NCBI GenBank assembly: GCA_023437365.1
Contig: JAEZGK010000103.1
Coordinates: 1 to 64,000 of the forward strand
Source of the DNA: Bacillota bacterium
GTDB taxonomy: Bacteria > Bacillota > Clostridia > Lachnospirales > Lachnospiraceae
Length of the DNA stretch: 64,000 nt
Reading direction: 5' to 3'
Shown here: positions 1-8,340 of the stretch, in pieces
Layout of the letters: the number at the start of each line of letters is the position of its first letter
Position numbering within the stretch: position 1 is the stretch's first letter
Position numbers and translations under genes: made by a program
The notes under the pieces: generated by a model
Told to the model about the DNA's origin: nothing
What the model saw: only the letters and a program-made list of their open reading frames with translations
The model's database searches: none

Positions 1-11
1 TCCCATACTTT

Positions 12-128
12 GAGCGGATTATGCTCGAATGCTTCGCATTCTCGCTCGCGTTGCGATTCTCCATGTAAATATCGTCATCTGCCCGTGCATGCACGGCATC
101 TGCCGATTTTCCATGGATTAATCCGCTC
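12..128. repeat. Inverted repeats in the non-coding stretch downstream of infB
   Basis: The first 149 bases carry no gene I can support. GAGCGGATTA at 12-21 is the reverse complement of TAATCCGCTC near 118-128, and between them lies a 14-bp perfect palindrome (CCGTGCATGCACGG, 83-96). This lies just past the infB stop on the minus strand, so it could fold in the 3' part of that transcript. No clear U-run follows, so I do not call it a terminator. In relatives rbfA usually follows infB closely; it does not start within these bases. Confidence 0.4.
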
Positions 129-149
129 ATTCGCGAACATTTGCGCGAA

Positions 150-3100
150 CTATCTCGGTACTTCAGCCATAATATAGAGTTCTACCTTATCGCCTTCCTT
201 AACGTCATTGAATTTCTCAAATACCAGACCGCATTCATAGCCGGTTGCTACTTCCTTCACATCATCCTGGAATCTTTTCAGGGATGCTAAAATGCCTTCA
301 TAAATCAAGGTATTGTCTCTATATATTCTAGCCTTGCTGCCGCGGATTACTATACCGTCAAGCACATAGGAACCTGCAATTGTACCGACACCTGAGGCCT
401 TAAAGGTCATACGAACATCAGCATGACCGATAATTCTCTCCTCGAATACCGGATCCAGCATACCCTTCATTGCGGCTTCCACATCGCTAATTGCATTGTA
501 AATAACACGATAAAGCTTGACGTCTACCTTCTCACGATCAGCGGTTTCCTTCGCAGCATTATCGGGCTTGACATTAAAGCCGATAATAATCGCATTGGAG
601 GTACTCGCCAGAATAACATCCGATTCGTTGATAGCACCAACGCCGCCATGGATTACTCTGACAGCGACCTCACTATTACTGAGCTTTAACAGACTCTGCT
701 TCATTGCTTCCACGGAGCCCTGAACATCTGCTTTGATAATCAGGTTCAGCTCCTTGATATTGCCTGCCTGTATCTGAGAGAATAAGCCATCCAGAGATAA
801 CTTCGCCTTGGTATCTGCAAGAAGTCTTTCCTTGCTCTGAGCCAGGTAAGCATCTGCGATTGCCCTTGCTTCTTTTTCATTTGTGGTGGCAACTAAAATT
901 TCACCTGCATCCGGGACTTCATTTAAGCCTAATATTTCTACAGGTGTAGAAGGTGTTGCTTCCTTTACTCTGCGGCCTTTGTCATCATTCATCGCACGAA
1001 CCTTACCGAAGGAGGCTCCTACGGCCACATTATCTCCAACACGAAGGGTACCCTTCTGTACCAGAATCGTTGCGACAGGTCCTCTACCCTTGTCAAGCTC
1101 GGCTTCAATAACAATACCTCTGGCATTTCTGTTCGGATTTGCCTTCAATTCAACCATTTCCGCAGTCAGAAGAATCATCTCAAGCAGATGCTCGATACCT
1201 TCCTTCGTATGAGCAGATACCGGTACAAAGATGGTATCACCGCCCCAATCCTCGGCAATCAATTCATATTCGGTCAGCTCCTGCTTCACACGCTCAATAT
1301 TCGCACTTGGCTTATCAATCTTATTGATTGCAACGATAATCTGTACTCCGGCTGCTTTTGCATGGTTAATAGCCTCAATCGTCTGAGGCATAACACCGTC
1401 ATCTGCCGCAACAACAAGGATTGCGATATCTGTTGATTTTGCACCACGCATACGCATTGCTGTAAATGCTTCATGACCGGGTGTATCCAGGAAGGTAATC
1501 TTCTCACCGTTGATTTCGATCACCGAAGCACCGATATGCTGTGTGATACCGCCTGCTTCCCTTGAGGTCACGTTCGTTTCGCGGATGGCGTCTAGTAAGG
1601 AGGTCTTGCCATGATCAACGTGCCCCATGACGCAGACTACAGGAGGACGTTTTTCCATGGTACTCGGATCATCATCCTCTTCCTTTAATAATTCTTCCAC
1701 CTCGTTAACCTTAACTTCCTTCTCAGCGATGATTTCATATTCCAAAGCGATTTCTTCCGCTTCTTCAAATGTAATCTCTTGATTTAGGGTCACAATCTTA
1801 CCTGCCAAAAAGAGTTTCTTGATTAAAGCTGCGGACGGCTTCTTCATCTTTTCTGCCAGTTCCTTGATGGTCAGGATTTCAGGAATGTTAATCACCTTAA
1901 TTTCTTCTTCAATAACCTGAACAGGCTTCGGCTGGATAAACTGCCCCTTCTTGGGAGCTATCTTTGTCTTTACCTCTTCTCCATCTTCATCTCTTTCCAG
2001 GATTCTATCTTTATAGTTCTTCTCTTTATTGATACGGTCTCTGTTTCTCTTATTGCTGTTATCATTCTTCTCGGCAACCTTTTGATCAAGAATCTGCTGA
2101 TCGAAATTCTTTCGCTCGCCGCCGCTTCTTTGACCGGCGGGTTTTCTCGCCTGAGATCTGTTACCGTAATTCGGCTTATCGTCATCGTCCTTACCGGCTT
2201 CTTCAAAGCCTCTGCCCCCGCCAAAACCACCGGGTCTCTGTCCGGCCGGTCTGGAGTATCCACCGGAATTTCCGGCGTAATTACCTCTGCCCTGCTGACC
2301 ACCGCCCGAGTAGGAAGGACGTGATCCCTGACCCCCCTGATAGCCTTCGCCCTGCGGTCTCTGAGGTCTGTCGCCATAAGGACGGTTCCCCTGATAGCCT
2401 TCTCCGGCAGGTCTCTGCGGTCTGTCTCCATAAGGACGATTTCCCTGATAGCCTTCTCCGGCAGGTCTCTGTGGTCTGTCGCCATAAGGACGATTTCCCT
2501 GATAGCCCTCGCCCTGGGGTCTCTGTGGTCTGTCGCCATAAGGACGATTTCCCTGATAACCTTCGCCCTGGGGTCTCTGTGGTCTGTCGCCATAGGGACG
2601 ATTTCCCTGATAGCCTTCGCCCTGGGGTCTCTGCGGTCTGTCGCCATAGGGACGGTTTCCCTGATACCCTTCCCCTTGCGGTCTCTGCGGTCTGTCTCCC
2701 TGATAACGGCTATTCTGTCCACCGCCATCCTGTCCGCGATTTCCCTGGTAGCCTTCTCCATAAGGTCTCTGCGGTCTGTCTCCCTGATAACGGCCATCCT
2801 GTCCGCGGCCATCCTGTGGACGATTTCCCTGATAACCTGTTCCTGCCGGTCTTTGCTGTCTTTGAGCATATTGAGAATTGCCCTGTCCCTGCATTCCTTC
2901 GCCCTGAGGTCTGGTCTGTCTTTGATATTGATCTGACGGACGACCATCACCCTGGGGTCTAGGCTGTCTAGGTCCTGATGCCTGTGAAGAATGCTGTGAC
3001 TGTCCTTGTGAAGGAGCACCCTGTTGTCCATATCCCTGATTGTATCCCGAGGAACGCTGTCCCCCTGCGGAATAACTCTGCATCGGCTGTCCCGACGGTC

Positions 3101-3698
3101 TTTGTCCTTCACCTTGTCTTTGTGTATTTTGTGAGCCTTGATATCCCTGGCCTTGTGCGCCATGCTGGCCGGTAGAAGCCTGGCCTTGATATCCCTGCTG
3201 TCCTTGTCTCATTCCGTTCTGTCCTCCTGACGGTCTTTGTCCTGACGTTTGCGAAGCATGCGTCTGTGATTGTGTAGCATGCGTTTGCGGTGCATGCGTC
3301 TGTCCATGGTTCATCCCTTGCTGTGACTGTCTTACTGCACCCTGTTGATTCATCGCAGGCTTTGCAGCAGAAGTCTGTGCAGCATGCACCTGTGTTGCAT
3401 GTCCTGATGCGGTTCCCTGCGCAGAATTTGTCTGTGTCTGCTGCGGTCTCGCTGCAGAATGCTGCGCTGCCGGTGCCGCAGGTTTAGCGGTCGGCTGTCC
3501 CTGGGCTGATCTCGCTCTGTCTGCTTGGACAAAATGGTTTTTTATTACCTGAACCTCATTATCCTCGAGATTGGAGCTGTGCGTCTTCTTGACACCAAAG
3601 CTTTTCTCAAGATAATCAAGGATGTCCTTGCTCTCAATGCCATTCTTTATTTGATTATTTATCTCATTCTTTAATTCAAATATCTTCATTTTGGCCAT
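150..3698 (-). CDS. infB: Translation initiation factor IF-2 with very long repeat-rich linker
   Basis: GTPase that brings initiator tRNA to the 30S subunit and promotes subunit joining. Visible order: a short helical N-terminus (about residues 1-55), a disordered Q/G/R/P-rich linker (about 60-520), a second IF2_N-type helical module (about 600-655), then the G domain from about 690 with GHVDHGKT, DTPGH, NKID and SAH, followed by the usual C-terminal domains. At 1182 aa it is much longer than the roughly 716 aa of Bacillus subtilis IF-2; the extra length is the linker. The ATG at 3698 has GGAGGT seven bases upstream. It is the last visible gene of the rimP-nusA-ylxR-ylxQ-infB operon and overlaps ylxQ by 23 bp. 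The call is certain; the role of the linker is not known to me. Confidence 0.98.
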   Translation of the reverse strand: MAKMKIFELKNEINNQIKNGIESKDILDYLEKSFGVKKTHSSNLEDNEVQVIKNHFVQADRARSAQGQPTAKPAAPAAQHSAARPQQTQTNSAQGTASGHATQVHAAQTSAAKPAMNQQGAVRQSQQGMNHGQTHAPQTHATQSQTHASQTSGQRPSGGQNGMRQGQQGYQGQASTGQHGAQGQGYQGSQNTQRQGEGQRPSGQPMQSYSAGGQRSSGYNQGYGQQGAPSQGQSQHSSQASGPRQPRPQGDGRPSDQYQRQTRPQGEGMQGQGNSQYAQRQQRPAGTGYQGNRPQDGRGQDGRYQGDRPQRPYGEGYQGNRGQDGGGQNSRYQGDRPQRPQGEGYQGNRPYGDRPQRPQGEGYQGNRPYGDRPQRPQGEGYQGNRPYGDRPQRPQGEGYQGNRPYGDRPQRPAGEGYQGNRPYGDRPQRPAGEGYQGNRPYGDRPQRPQGEGYQGGQGSRPSYSGGGQQGRGNYAGNSGGYSRPAGQRPGGFGGGRGFEEAGKDDDDKPNYGNRSQARKPAGQRSGGERKNFDQQILDQKVAEKNDNSNKRNRDRINKEKNYKDRILERDEDGEEVKTKIAPKKGQFIQPKPVQVIEEEIKVINIPEILTIKELAEKMKKPSAALIKKLFLAGKIVTLNQEITFEEAEEIALEYEIIAEKEVKVNEVEELLKEEDDDPSTMEKRPPVVCVMGHVDHGKTSLLDAIRETNVTSREAGGITQHIGASVIEINGEKITFLDTPGHEAFTAMRMRGAKSTDIAILVVAADDGVMPQTIEAINHAKAAGVQIIVAINKIDKPSANIERVKQELTEYELIAEDWGGDTIFVPVSAHTKEGIEHLLEMILLTAEMVELKANPNRNARGIVIEAELDKGRGPVATILVQKGTLRVGDNVAVGASFGKVRAMNDDKGRRVKEATPSTPVEILGLNEVPDAGEILVATTNEKEARAIADAYLAQSKERLLADTKAKLSLDGLFSQIQAGNIKELNLIIKADVQGSVEAMKQSLLKLSNSEVAVRVIHGGVGAINESDVILASTSNAIIIGFNVKPDNAAKETADREKVDVKLYRVIYNAISDVEAAMKGMLDPVFEERIIGHADVRMTFKASGVGTIAGSYVLDGIVIRGSKARIYRDNTLIYEGILASLKRFQDDVKEVATGYECGLVFEKFNDVKEGDKVELYIMAEVPR
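2339..2671 (-). repeat. 54-bp tandem repeats inside infB (18-residue units)
   Basis: Six near-identical in-frame units encode YQGNRPYGDRPQRPQGEG, with Q/A variation at one position (RPQGEG or RPAGEG). Two degenerate, longer relatives lie on the N-terminal side (about 2680-2860). The unit length of 54 bp keeps the frame, so copy-number change would lengthen or shorten the linker without breaking IF-2. Long ORFs on the other strand and frames here are by-products of this composition. Confidence 0.9.
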
Positions 3699-4035
3699 AC
3701 TTACTACCTCCGTTCCTATCCTGCATCATTATCAGTTGCTTATCAATTGCGTCTGCCAAGCCCTTGTCAAGCACTGCTAAAGAAGCACGAAATTCTTTAC
3801 CCATTGCATGACCCAAGTCGTTCTTTATACCGAAAAAATAAATCGGCACTTTATAGTAAGTACACATGTTGGTAAACATTTTTTTTGTATTGTCTGATGC
3901 GTCCTCAGCCACCACGACTAAGGCAGCCTTATGTTCCTTTACTGCTTTTTCGGTAGAGAACTCTCCGCTGACCAGTTTTCCTGATTTTGTTGCAATTCCT
4001 AACAGGCTATACACCTTCTTTTCTTCCGGACTCAA
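3676..4035 (-). CDS. ylxQ: L7Ae/L30e-family ribosomal protein (YlxQ)
   Basis: Small K-turn-RNA-binding-type protein of the L7Ae/L30e/S12e family, 119 aa, normally encoded between ylxR and infB in Firmicutes. The N-terminal GIATKSGKLVSGE and the central LVVVAEDASDNTKK are typical of the family, and the C-terminus is a variable acidic/asparagine tail. It starts at a TTG (4033-4035) preceded by AAGGAGATGA at good spacing. The 5' end overlaps ylxR by 29 bp and the 3' end overlaps infB by 23 bp, so the three genes are probably translationally coupled. The exact RNA target is not evident from sequence. Confidence 0.9.
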   Translation of the reverse strand: MSPEEKKVYSLLGIATKSGKLVSGEFSTEKAVKEHKAALVVVAEDASDNTKKMFTNMCTYYKVPIYFFGIKNDLGHAMGKEFRASLAVLDKGLADAIDKQLIMMQDRNGGSKYGQNEDI

Positions 4036-4294
4036 GCAAAATCATCTCCTTCTCCAATGTCTCGATCAATTCCTTCGGAATGCTCACCTTGAGTGATCGC
4101 TCCAGTCCCTTCGTCTTGACTGCTTTTCGGAGACATTCCAGAGTGCAGCAGATATAAGCACCTCTGCCGTTCTTTTTCCCGGTAGCATCAATAATAATAT
4201 CCTCTTCCGGAGTCTTAAGGACGCGGATCATTTCTTTCTTAGTCTTCATCTCACCGCATCCGGTACACATTCTTAATGGTATCTTCTTCGCCAT
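4007..4294 (-). CDS. ylxR: YlxR-family RNA-binding protein (DUF448, RnpM)
   Basis: 95-aa protein of the YlxR/DUF448 family, recently described in Bacillus as an RNase P modulator. Family hallmarks are visible: the N-terminal KIPLRMCTGCGEMKTKKEMI with a CxxC pair, then the GRGAYIC signature and a second cysteine (CLRKA). It sits 15 bp after nusA and overlaps the start of ylxQ, the usual arrangement in the nusA-infB operon. The C-terminal extension (LEKEMILLESGRKEGV) covers the overlap with ylxQ and is less conserved. Confidence 0.92.
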   Translation of the reverse strand: MAKKIPLRMCTGCGEMKTKKEMIRVLKTPEEDIIIDATGKKNGRGAYICCTLECLRKAVKTKGLERSLKVSIPKELIETLEKEMILLESGRKEGV

Positions 4295-4309
4295 TTATAC
4301 TCACATCCT

Positions 4310-5356
4310 CTAATATCCCATGCTTTGGGATTCGCTCTTGATGTCAATCTTAAATCCGGTCAGCTTAGCAGCAAGTCTTGCATTCTGTCCTTCCTTACCA
4401 ATGGCGAGAGACAGCTGGTAATCCGGAACGATGACTCTCGCACTCTTCTCCGCTTCGTCAACCATGACAGATACTACCTTCGCCGGGCTGAGTGCATTTT
4501 CGATCAATCTGGCAGGATCGCTGCTCCAGTTAATGATGTCGATCTTCTCATTCCTCAGTTCATGAACGATTGCGTTCACTCTCGCACCATTCAGACCTAC
4601 ACAGGCTCCGACAGCATCCACATCAGGGTTGTTGCTCCATACAGCCATCTTTGTTCTCGATCCGGCTTCCCGGCTGATACTCTTGATTTCAACAGTTCCG
4701 TCTTGAATCTCCGTGACCTCGGCTTCAAATAATCTCTTAACCAGCTCAGGATGTGTTCTCGATACTGTAATCCTAGGTCCTTTGGTCGTATCCTTTACTT
4801 CAAGAACATATAATTTGATACGGTCGGTAGGTCTGAACACCTCACCTCTGACCTGTTCGTTTTCTGTCAGGACAGCGTCTACTTTACCAAGATTAATACT
4901 TACATTATTTCCTACATAACGTTGTACAATACCGGTTACAATATCCTTCTCCTTGTTGCTGTATTGATTAAAGAGAACCTTTCTCTCTTCTTCACGGATT
5001 TTCTGTACCACCACCTGCTTTGCCTTCTGTGCTGCAATACGTCCGAAATTCTTCGGTGTTACTTCAATAGCCATGAGATCACCGATTTCTTTTCTGGCAT
5101 CCTTCATTTGTGCCTGGGCAAGGCTGATCTGCATAACCGGATCAGTTACCTCTTCCACGACTTCCTTCATTGCAAATACATTTACTTCTCCGGTCACTCT
5201 ATCTATATTCACCTTGATATTGTCCGCTCTGCCGTAATTATTTTTACATGCTGCAACCAAAGAGTTTTCTAACGCTTCAAGCAAAATATCCTTACTGATA
5301 TCCTTTTCCTTCTCGATCTGGTTTAAAGCTTCAATGAGTTCCCTGTTCGCGTCCAT
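4310..5356 (-). CDS. nusA: Transcription termination/antitermination factor NusA
   Basis: RNA-polymerase-associated factor for pausing, termination and antitermination. The 348-aa length fits Gram-positive NusA without the C-terminal acidic repeats of E. coli. The N-terminal RNAP-binding domain covers about 1-125, an S1 domain about 130-200 (GIVQRYVGNNVSINLG), and tandem KH domains follow, with the typical VGACVGLNGARVNAIVHEL and the final SLAIGKEGQNARLAAKLTG. AAAGGAGGA precedes the ATG. It is the second gene of the operon: rimP lies 79 bp upstream, with a run of purines in the gap, and ylxR follows after 15 bp. Confidence 0.97.
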   Translation of the reverse strand: MDANRELIEALNQIEKEKDISKDILLEALENSLVAACKNNYGRADNIKVNIDRVTGEVNVFAMKEVVEEVTDPVMQISLAQAQMKDARKEIGDLMAIEVTPKNFGRIAAQKAKQVVVQKIREEERKVLFNQYSNKEKDIVTGIVQRYVGNNVSINLGKVDAVLTENEQVRGEVFRPTDRIKLYVLEVKDTTKGPRITVSRTHPELVKRLFEAEVTEIQDGTVEIKSISREAGSRTKMAVWSNNPDVDAVGACVGLNGARVNAIVHELRNEKIDIINWSSDPARLIENALSPAKVVSVMVDEAEKSARVIVPDYQLSLAIGKEGQNARLAAKLTGFKIDIKSESQSMGY

Positions 5357-5435
5357 TTTCTTTTAATATCCTCCTTTAATAACTATAAATTTTAATGAGT
5401 AAATCAGGAGGATTTTCCTCCTTCGCATTTCATAT

Positions 5436-5903
5436 CTAAAAATCAAAAGTCAATCGTACCGTGGCAATCTCTGCCCTCGGAATTTCCATCCTGGTACCGT
5501 CTTCCATCTCCAAAGTAATTATTTTCTGATCAAAGGCTTCCAGAATTCCAATAAACTCTTTCTTCTTATTGATTGCTTTATAAAGCTTTACTTCAACTTC
5601 TTCCCCGATGCTTCTTTCAAAATGCTTATCCTTCTTTAGCTGTCTTCCGAGACCGGGTGAGCTTACCTCCAATACGTAGGAATCTGAGATGAAGTCCTTT
5701 TGATCCAACAAATCACTCAATTCTCTGCTGACTAAGACACAGTCATCCACCGTGATTCCGTTTTCCTTGTCAATATAAGCCCGTAAATACCAGCTTCCGC
5801 CCTCCTTTACATATTCGACGTCATACAATTCGAAATGATTCGCTTTAAGAATCGGTTCAATCAGCATTTCAGTCTTATGCTCATATTCTTCATGCTTTGT
5901 CAT
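5436..5903 (-). CDS. rimP: Ribosome maturation factor RimP
   Basis: 155-aa RimP (YlxS/YhbC), needed for 30S subunit maturation. The family pattern is clear: an N-terminal alpha/beta domain with YDVEYVKEGGSWYLRAYIDK, the central VSRELSDLLD, the strongly conserved YVLEVSSPGLGRQLKKDKHFER, and a C-terminal SH3-like barrel ending IATVRLTFDF. It is the first gene of the rimP-nusA-infB operon. Upstream lie a folded leader and a sigma-A-type promoter (separate entries). Confidence 0.96.
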   Translation of the reverse strand: MTKHEEYEHKTEMLIEPILKANHFELYDVEYVKEGGSWYLRAYIDKENGITVDDCVLVSRELSDLLDQKDFISDSYVLEVSSPGLGRQLKKDKHFERSIGEEVEVKLYKAINKKKEFIGILEAFDQKIITLEMEDGTRMEIPRAEIATVRLTFDF

Positions 5904-5929
5904 TCAAATCCCTGCTTTCTATCATATTC

Positions 5930-6008
5930 TAAGACTAATCTTTACAGCTGTTATCGAACTTATACAAAACAGAAGAGTGGACTTTCGTCCACTCCTTAAT
6001 TAGTCTTA
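5930..6008 (-). promoter_or_regulatory. Folded 5' leader of the rimP-nusA-infB operon
   Basis: A perfect 10-bp pairing (TAAGACTAAT with ATTAGTCTTA, 5999-6008 and 5930-5939 in plus coordinates) encloses an 8-bp hairpin, GAGTGGAC/GTCCACTC, with a GAAA loop on the RNA (5975-5994). The element lies between the predicted promoter and the rimP start, so it should be in the transcript. The hairpin is followed by CTTCTGTTTTG, so it could also serve as a weak terminator for the glnQ-type operon upstream. I recognise no known riboswitch class. Confidence 0.5.
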
Positions 6009-6026
6009 TCATTTTGCAACATACCT

Positions 6027-6055
6027 ATTATAACAAACGATACCAAAAATAGCAA
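6027..6055 (-). promoter_or_regulatory. Sigma-A-type promoter for the rimP operon
   Basis: On the minus strand a TTGCTA -35 box (6050-6055) is separated by exactly 17 bp from a perfect TATAAT -10 box (6027-6032). The predicted start is about 115 bases before rimP, just ahead of the folded leader. Confidence 0.6.
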
Positions 6056-6105
6056 GCAATTCTTTTATTATATTGCAGATATATTAATCATTGAAACGGA
6101 TTTTA

Positions 6106-6861
6106 CTATTCCTGCTTAAATCTTTGAAGGAAATCCTTCGTTCTCTGATTAATGCTGTTACCGAATATCTCCTCAGGAGTCCCCTGCTCTACAATGACCC
6201 CCTCATCCATAAAGATCACCCGGTCTGCGACGTCTCTCGCAAATGCCATCTCATGGGTTACAATAACCATTGTCATCCTCTCTTGTGCCAACGCGCGTAT
6301 TACCTTCAGGATTTCTCCTGTCAGCTCCGGATCCAGAGCTGAAGTCGGCTCATCAAAGAAAAGAATTCTCGGATTTAGTGCCAAGGCCCTAGCTATTGCT
6401 ATTCTCTGCTGCTGTCCACCGGACAGCTCGCTCGGATAAGCTTTTGCTTTATCAATCAGATTCATCTTGTCGAGGAGCTGCATCGCCTTTTCTTCTGCAG
6501 CTTTTTTATCGATATGCAGTACATTTACCTGGGCATCTATGATATTGCGTACTACACTGAAATGAGGAAACAGATTGAAATTCTGAAAAACAAGACCAAC
6601 CTCCAGGATCATCTCATGCAATATCTTTGCATCGGCATAACCTGCTCCTGAAAATGTATCTACCATTGTTGTCCCACAGACTTCAATCCTTCCTTTATCC
6701 ACCTTCTCCAGCTGTGTCAGGCATCTGAGCAGTGTGGACTTACCGGAACCGGAGGGTCCGATGATGGCGATGACCTCTCCTTCCTTTACCTCCAGGGAGA
6801 TCCCCTTTAATACCTCTGTTTTTTGAAATGTCTTATATAAATTATCTGCTTTTAACAGCAT
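6106..6861 (-). CDS. Polar amino-acid ABC transporter ATPase (GlnQ type)
   Basis: Cytoplasmic ATPase of a PAAT-family amino-acid importer, about 250 aa. Walker A is GPSGSGKST, the signature LSGGQQQRIAIARAL, Walker B ILFFDEPTSALDP, and the switch histidine lies in VIVTHEM. These are typical of GlnQ/HisP/TcyN proteins. A TTG six bases upstream is possible, but the ATG at 6861 has GGAG at better spacing. The permease gene ends 33-39 bp upstream, so the two form an operon. No binding-protein gene is adjacent; a candidate lies at 11053-11922. The substrate cannot be told from sequence. Confidence 0.93.
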   Translation of the reverse strand: MLLKADNLYKTFQKTEVLKGISLEVKEGEVIAIIGPSGSGKSTLLRCLTQLEKVDKGRIEVCGTTMVDTFSGAGYADAKILHEMILEVGLVFQNFNLFPHFSVVRNIIDAQVNVLHIDKKAAEEKAMQLLDKMNLIDKAKAYPSELSGGQQQRIAIARALALNPRILFFDEPTSALDPELTGEILKVIRALAQERMTMVIVTHEMAFARDVADRVIFMDEGVIVEQGTPEEIFGNSINQRTKDFLQRFKQE

Positions 6862-6900
6862 AGTCAACGCTCCGTTTCTATCTTTGGCTTCAATCTCACT

Positions 6901-7563
6901 CTAGTTTTTATAGTAATCAAATTTTTTCTCAATTGCCTTGAAGGACATCTCTACCACCGTATTCATGATAAGATAAAAAATAGCGGCAACGACAATCGGT
7001 ATCGTCGATACATATTTGGACTGAGCTGTAGATGCAACACGAAATAACTCAACCACTGCAATTACCTGTGCCAGGGAGGTATCCTTGACGAGCGTCATTA
7101 GCTCATTTCCAGTTGCAGGGATTACGTTCTTAATTACCTGTGGCAGAACGATCCTAATAAAGGTCTGAAGCTTAGTATAACCAAGGATTTTTGCTGCTTC
7201 ATACTGTCCCTTCGGTATTGAAGCCATCCCACCACGGAATATCTCACCGAAATAAGCAGCATAATTTACGACAAAGGCCAAGATACATGCCACCATGCGG
7301 CTTGGGTAGTTATAATCGAACAGATAAGAAGGTGCATACATAAAGAAGATCAACTGCAGCATCAGTGGTGTCCCTCTGAAAATCAGCTGATAGATCCGAA
7401 TTGGAAACCCGATGATCCAGAACCTACTTCTTCTTCCCAAGGCAACTAAAAACCCTAGCGGGATGGAGAATACAATCGTCAGAAAAAATATCTCAAGAGT
7501 AGTTCCTGTTGCTTCCAGCATATTAGGTATCAAGTAATTCAAGGGTACATTATCTATATTCAT
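6901..7563 (-). CDS. Polar amino-acid ABC transporter permease
   Basis: 220-aa inner-membrane permease with about five hydrophobic segments. The cytoplasmic EAA loop (EAAKILGYTKLQTFIRIVLPQ region, about residues 143-163) docks the ATPase, and FRGTPLMLQLIFFMY near residue 65-80 is the usual HisM/GlnP signature. It starts at an ATG with GGAGG five bases upstream. It is the first gene of a two-gene operon with the GlnQ-type ATPase. Its upstream region is occupied by the 77-bp palindromic array, so any promoter must lie within or just after those repeats. Confidence 0.93.
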   Translation of the reverse strand: MNIDNVPLNYLIPNMLEATGTTLEIFFLTIVFSIPLGFLVALGRRSRFWIIGFPIRIYQLIFRGTPLMLQLIFFMYAPSYLFDYNYPSRMVACILAFVVNYAAYFGEIFRGGMASIPKGQYEAAKILGYTKLQTFIRIVLPQVIKNVIPATGNELMTLVKDTSLAQVIAVVELFRVASTAQSKYVSTIPIVVAAIFYLIMNTVVEMSFKAIEKKFDYYKN

Positions 7564-7601
7564 AAGAGCCTCCGGTAATTTTTGAATATAATCATAAGTA
7601 A

Positions 7602-8155
7602 GGTGTGGCGCTGCATATTTTTAATGATATAGCATATTGCTTGCATAGTTTGTACAGTACGGTGTCAAAAATGCGCTGCATATTTTTAAGATACAATGTA
7701 TTGCTATTGCAAGCAAGCTTGCATAGCTAGTTCATTACGGTGTCAAAAATGCGCTACATATTTTTAAGATGCAATGTATTGCTATTGCAAGCGGGCTTGC
7801 CTAGCTAGTTCATTACGGTGTCAATATGCGCTACATATTTTTAAGATGCAATGTATTGCTATTGCAAGCGGGCTTGCCTAGCTAGTTCATTACGGTGTCA
7901 AAATGCTCTACATATTTTTAAGATGCAATGTATTGCTATTGCAAGCGGGCTTGCCTAGCTAGTTCATTACGGTGTCAATATGCGCTACATATTTTTAAGA
8001 TGCAATGTATTGCTATTGCAAGCGGGCTTGCATAGTTTGTACATTACGGTGTCAAAATGCTCTGCATATTTTTAAGATACAATGTATTGCTAACGCAAGC
8101 GAGCTTGCCTAGCAATACATTGTATCTTAAAAGCACCTTCGGTGCTTTTGACACC
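7602..8155. repeat. 77/78-bp tandem palindromic repeat array
   Basis: Six landmarks (ACGGTGTCA at 7659, 7737, 7815, 7892, 7969, 8046) show tandem units of 77-78 bp, with one diverged partial unit before them. Each unit carries GCAAGC-GG-GCTTGC or a close variant inside a longer imperfect palindrome, followed by a CATATTTTTAAGAT segment. Each unit also has TTGACA on the minus strand. The array fills most of the divergent intergenic region between the permease and marR. There is no spacer diversity as in CRISPR and no cas gene. Confidence 0.9.
8048..8155. other. Compound palindrome ending the 77-bp array
   Basis: The last unit differs from the others in having a complete second arm. The 22-bp arms at 8071-8092 and 8110-8131 are perfect reverse complements and enclose a GCAAGC/GCTTGC hairpin. 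The sequence then runs into a second hairpin (AAAAGCACC-TTC-GGTGCTTTT, 8129-8149). The whole is bounded by GGTGTCAAAA (8048-8057) and TTTTGACACC (8146-8155). The second hairpin is terminator-like on both strands. It could be the end of a mobile repeat or a strong bidirectional terminator. Confidence 0.75.
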
Positions 8156-8340
8156 TTACCTATTTTACTTGTTTTAATTATTTTACTTATCTTACTTATT
8201 TTACTTATCTTACTAATTTTACTTATCTTACTTATTTTGCTTAATTTACTTATCTTACTTATCTTACTTATCTTACTTATCTTACTTGCTTTACTTTTTT
8301 CACTTAATTTACTTATCTTACTTATCGTTTTATCTTACGA
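8156..8340. repeat. 9-bp minisatellite (CTTATYTTA-type)
   Basis: About twenty degenerate copies of a 9-bp T-rich unit (CTTATCTTA, CTTATTTTA and variants) follow the palindromic array directly. Because the unit is a multiple of three, the plus strand reads as an open Ile-Leu-Leu repeat. I see no ribosome binding site or conserved protein, so I treat it as a simple repeat. Confidence 0.85.

Noticed and set aside
1970..3163. Long minus-strand and plus-strand alternative ORFs within infB (up to 397 aa)
   Set aside because: They arise from the repetitive, stop-poor infB linker; the proteins are Arg/Asp- or Ser/Val-rich with no known domain and no ribosome binding sites.
5971..5997. Simple terminator of the amino-acid transporter operon
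   Set aside because: The hairpin is enclosed by a second perfect pairing and lies downstream of the rimP promoter, so a leader role is the better reading, although a terminator role cannot be excluded.
7602..8155. CRISPR array
   Set aside because: Repeats are directly tandem with no unique spacers, and no cas genes are present.
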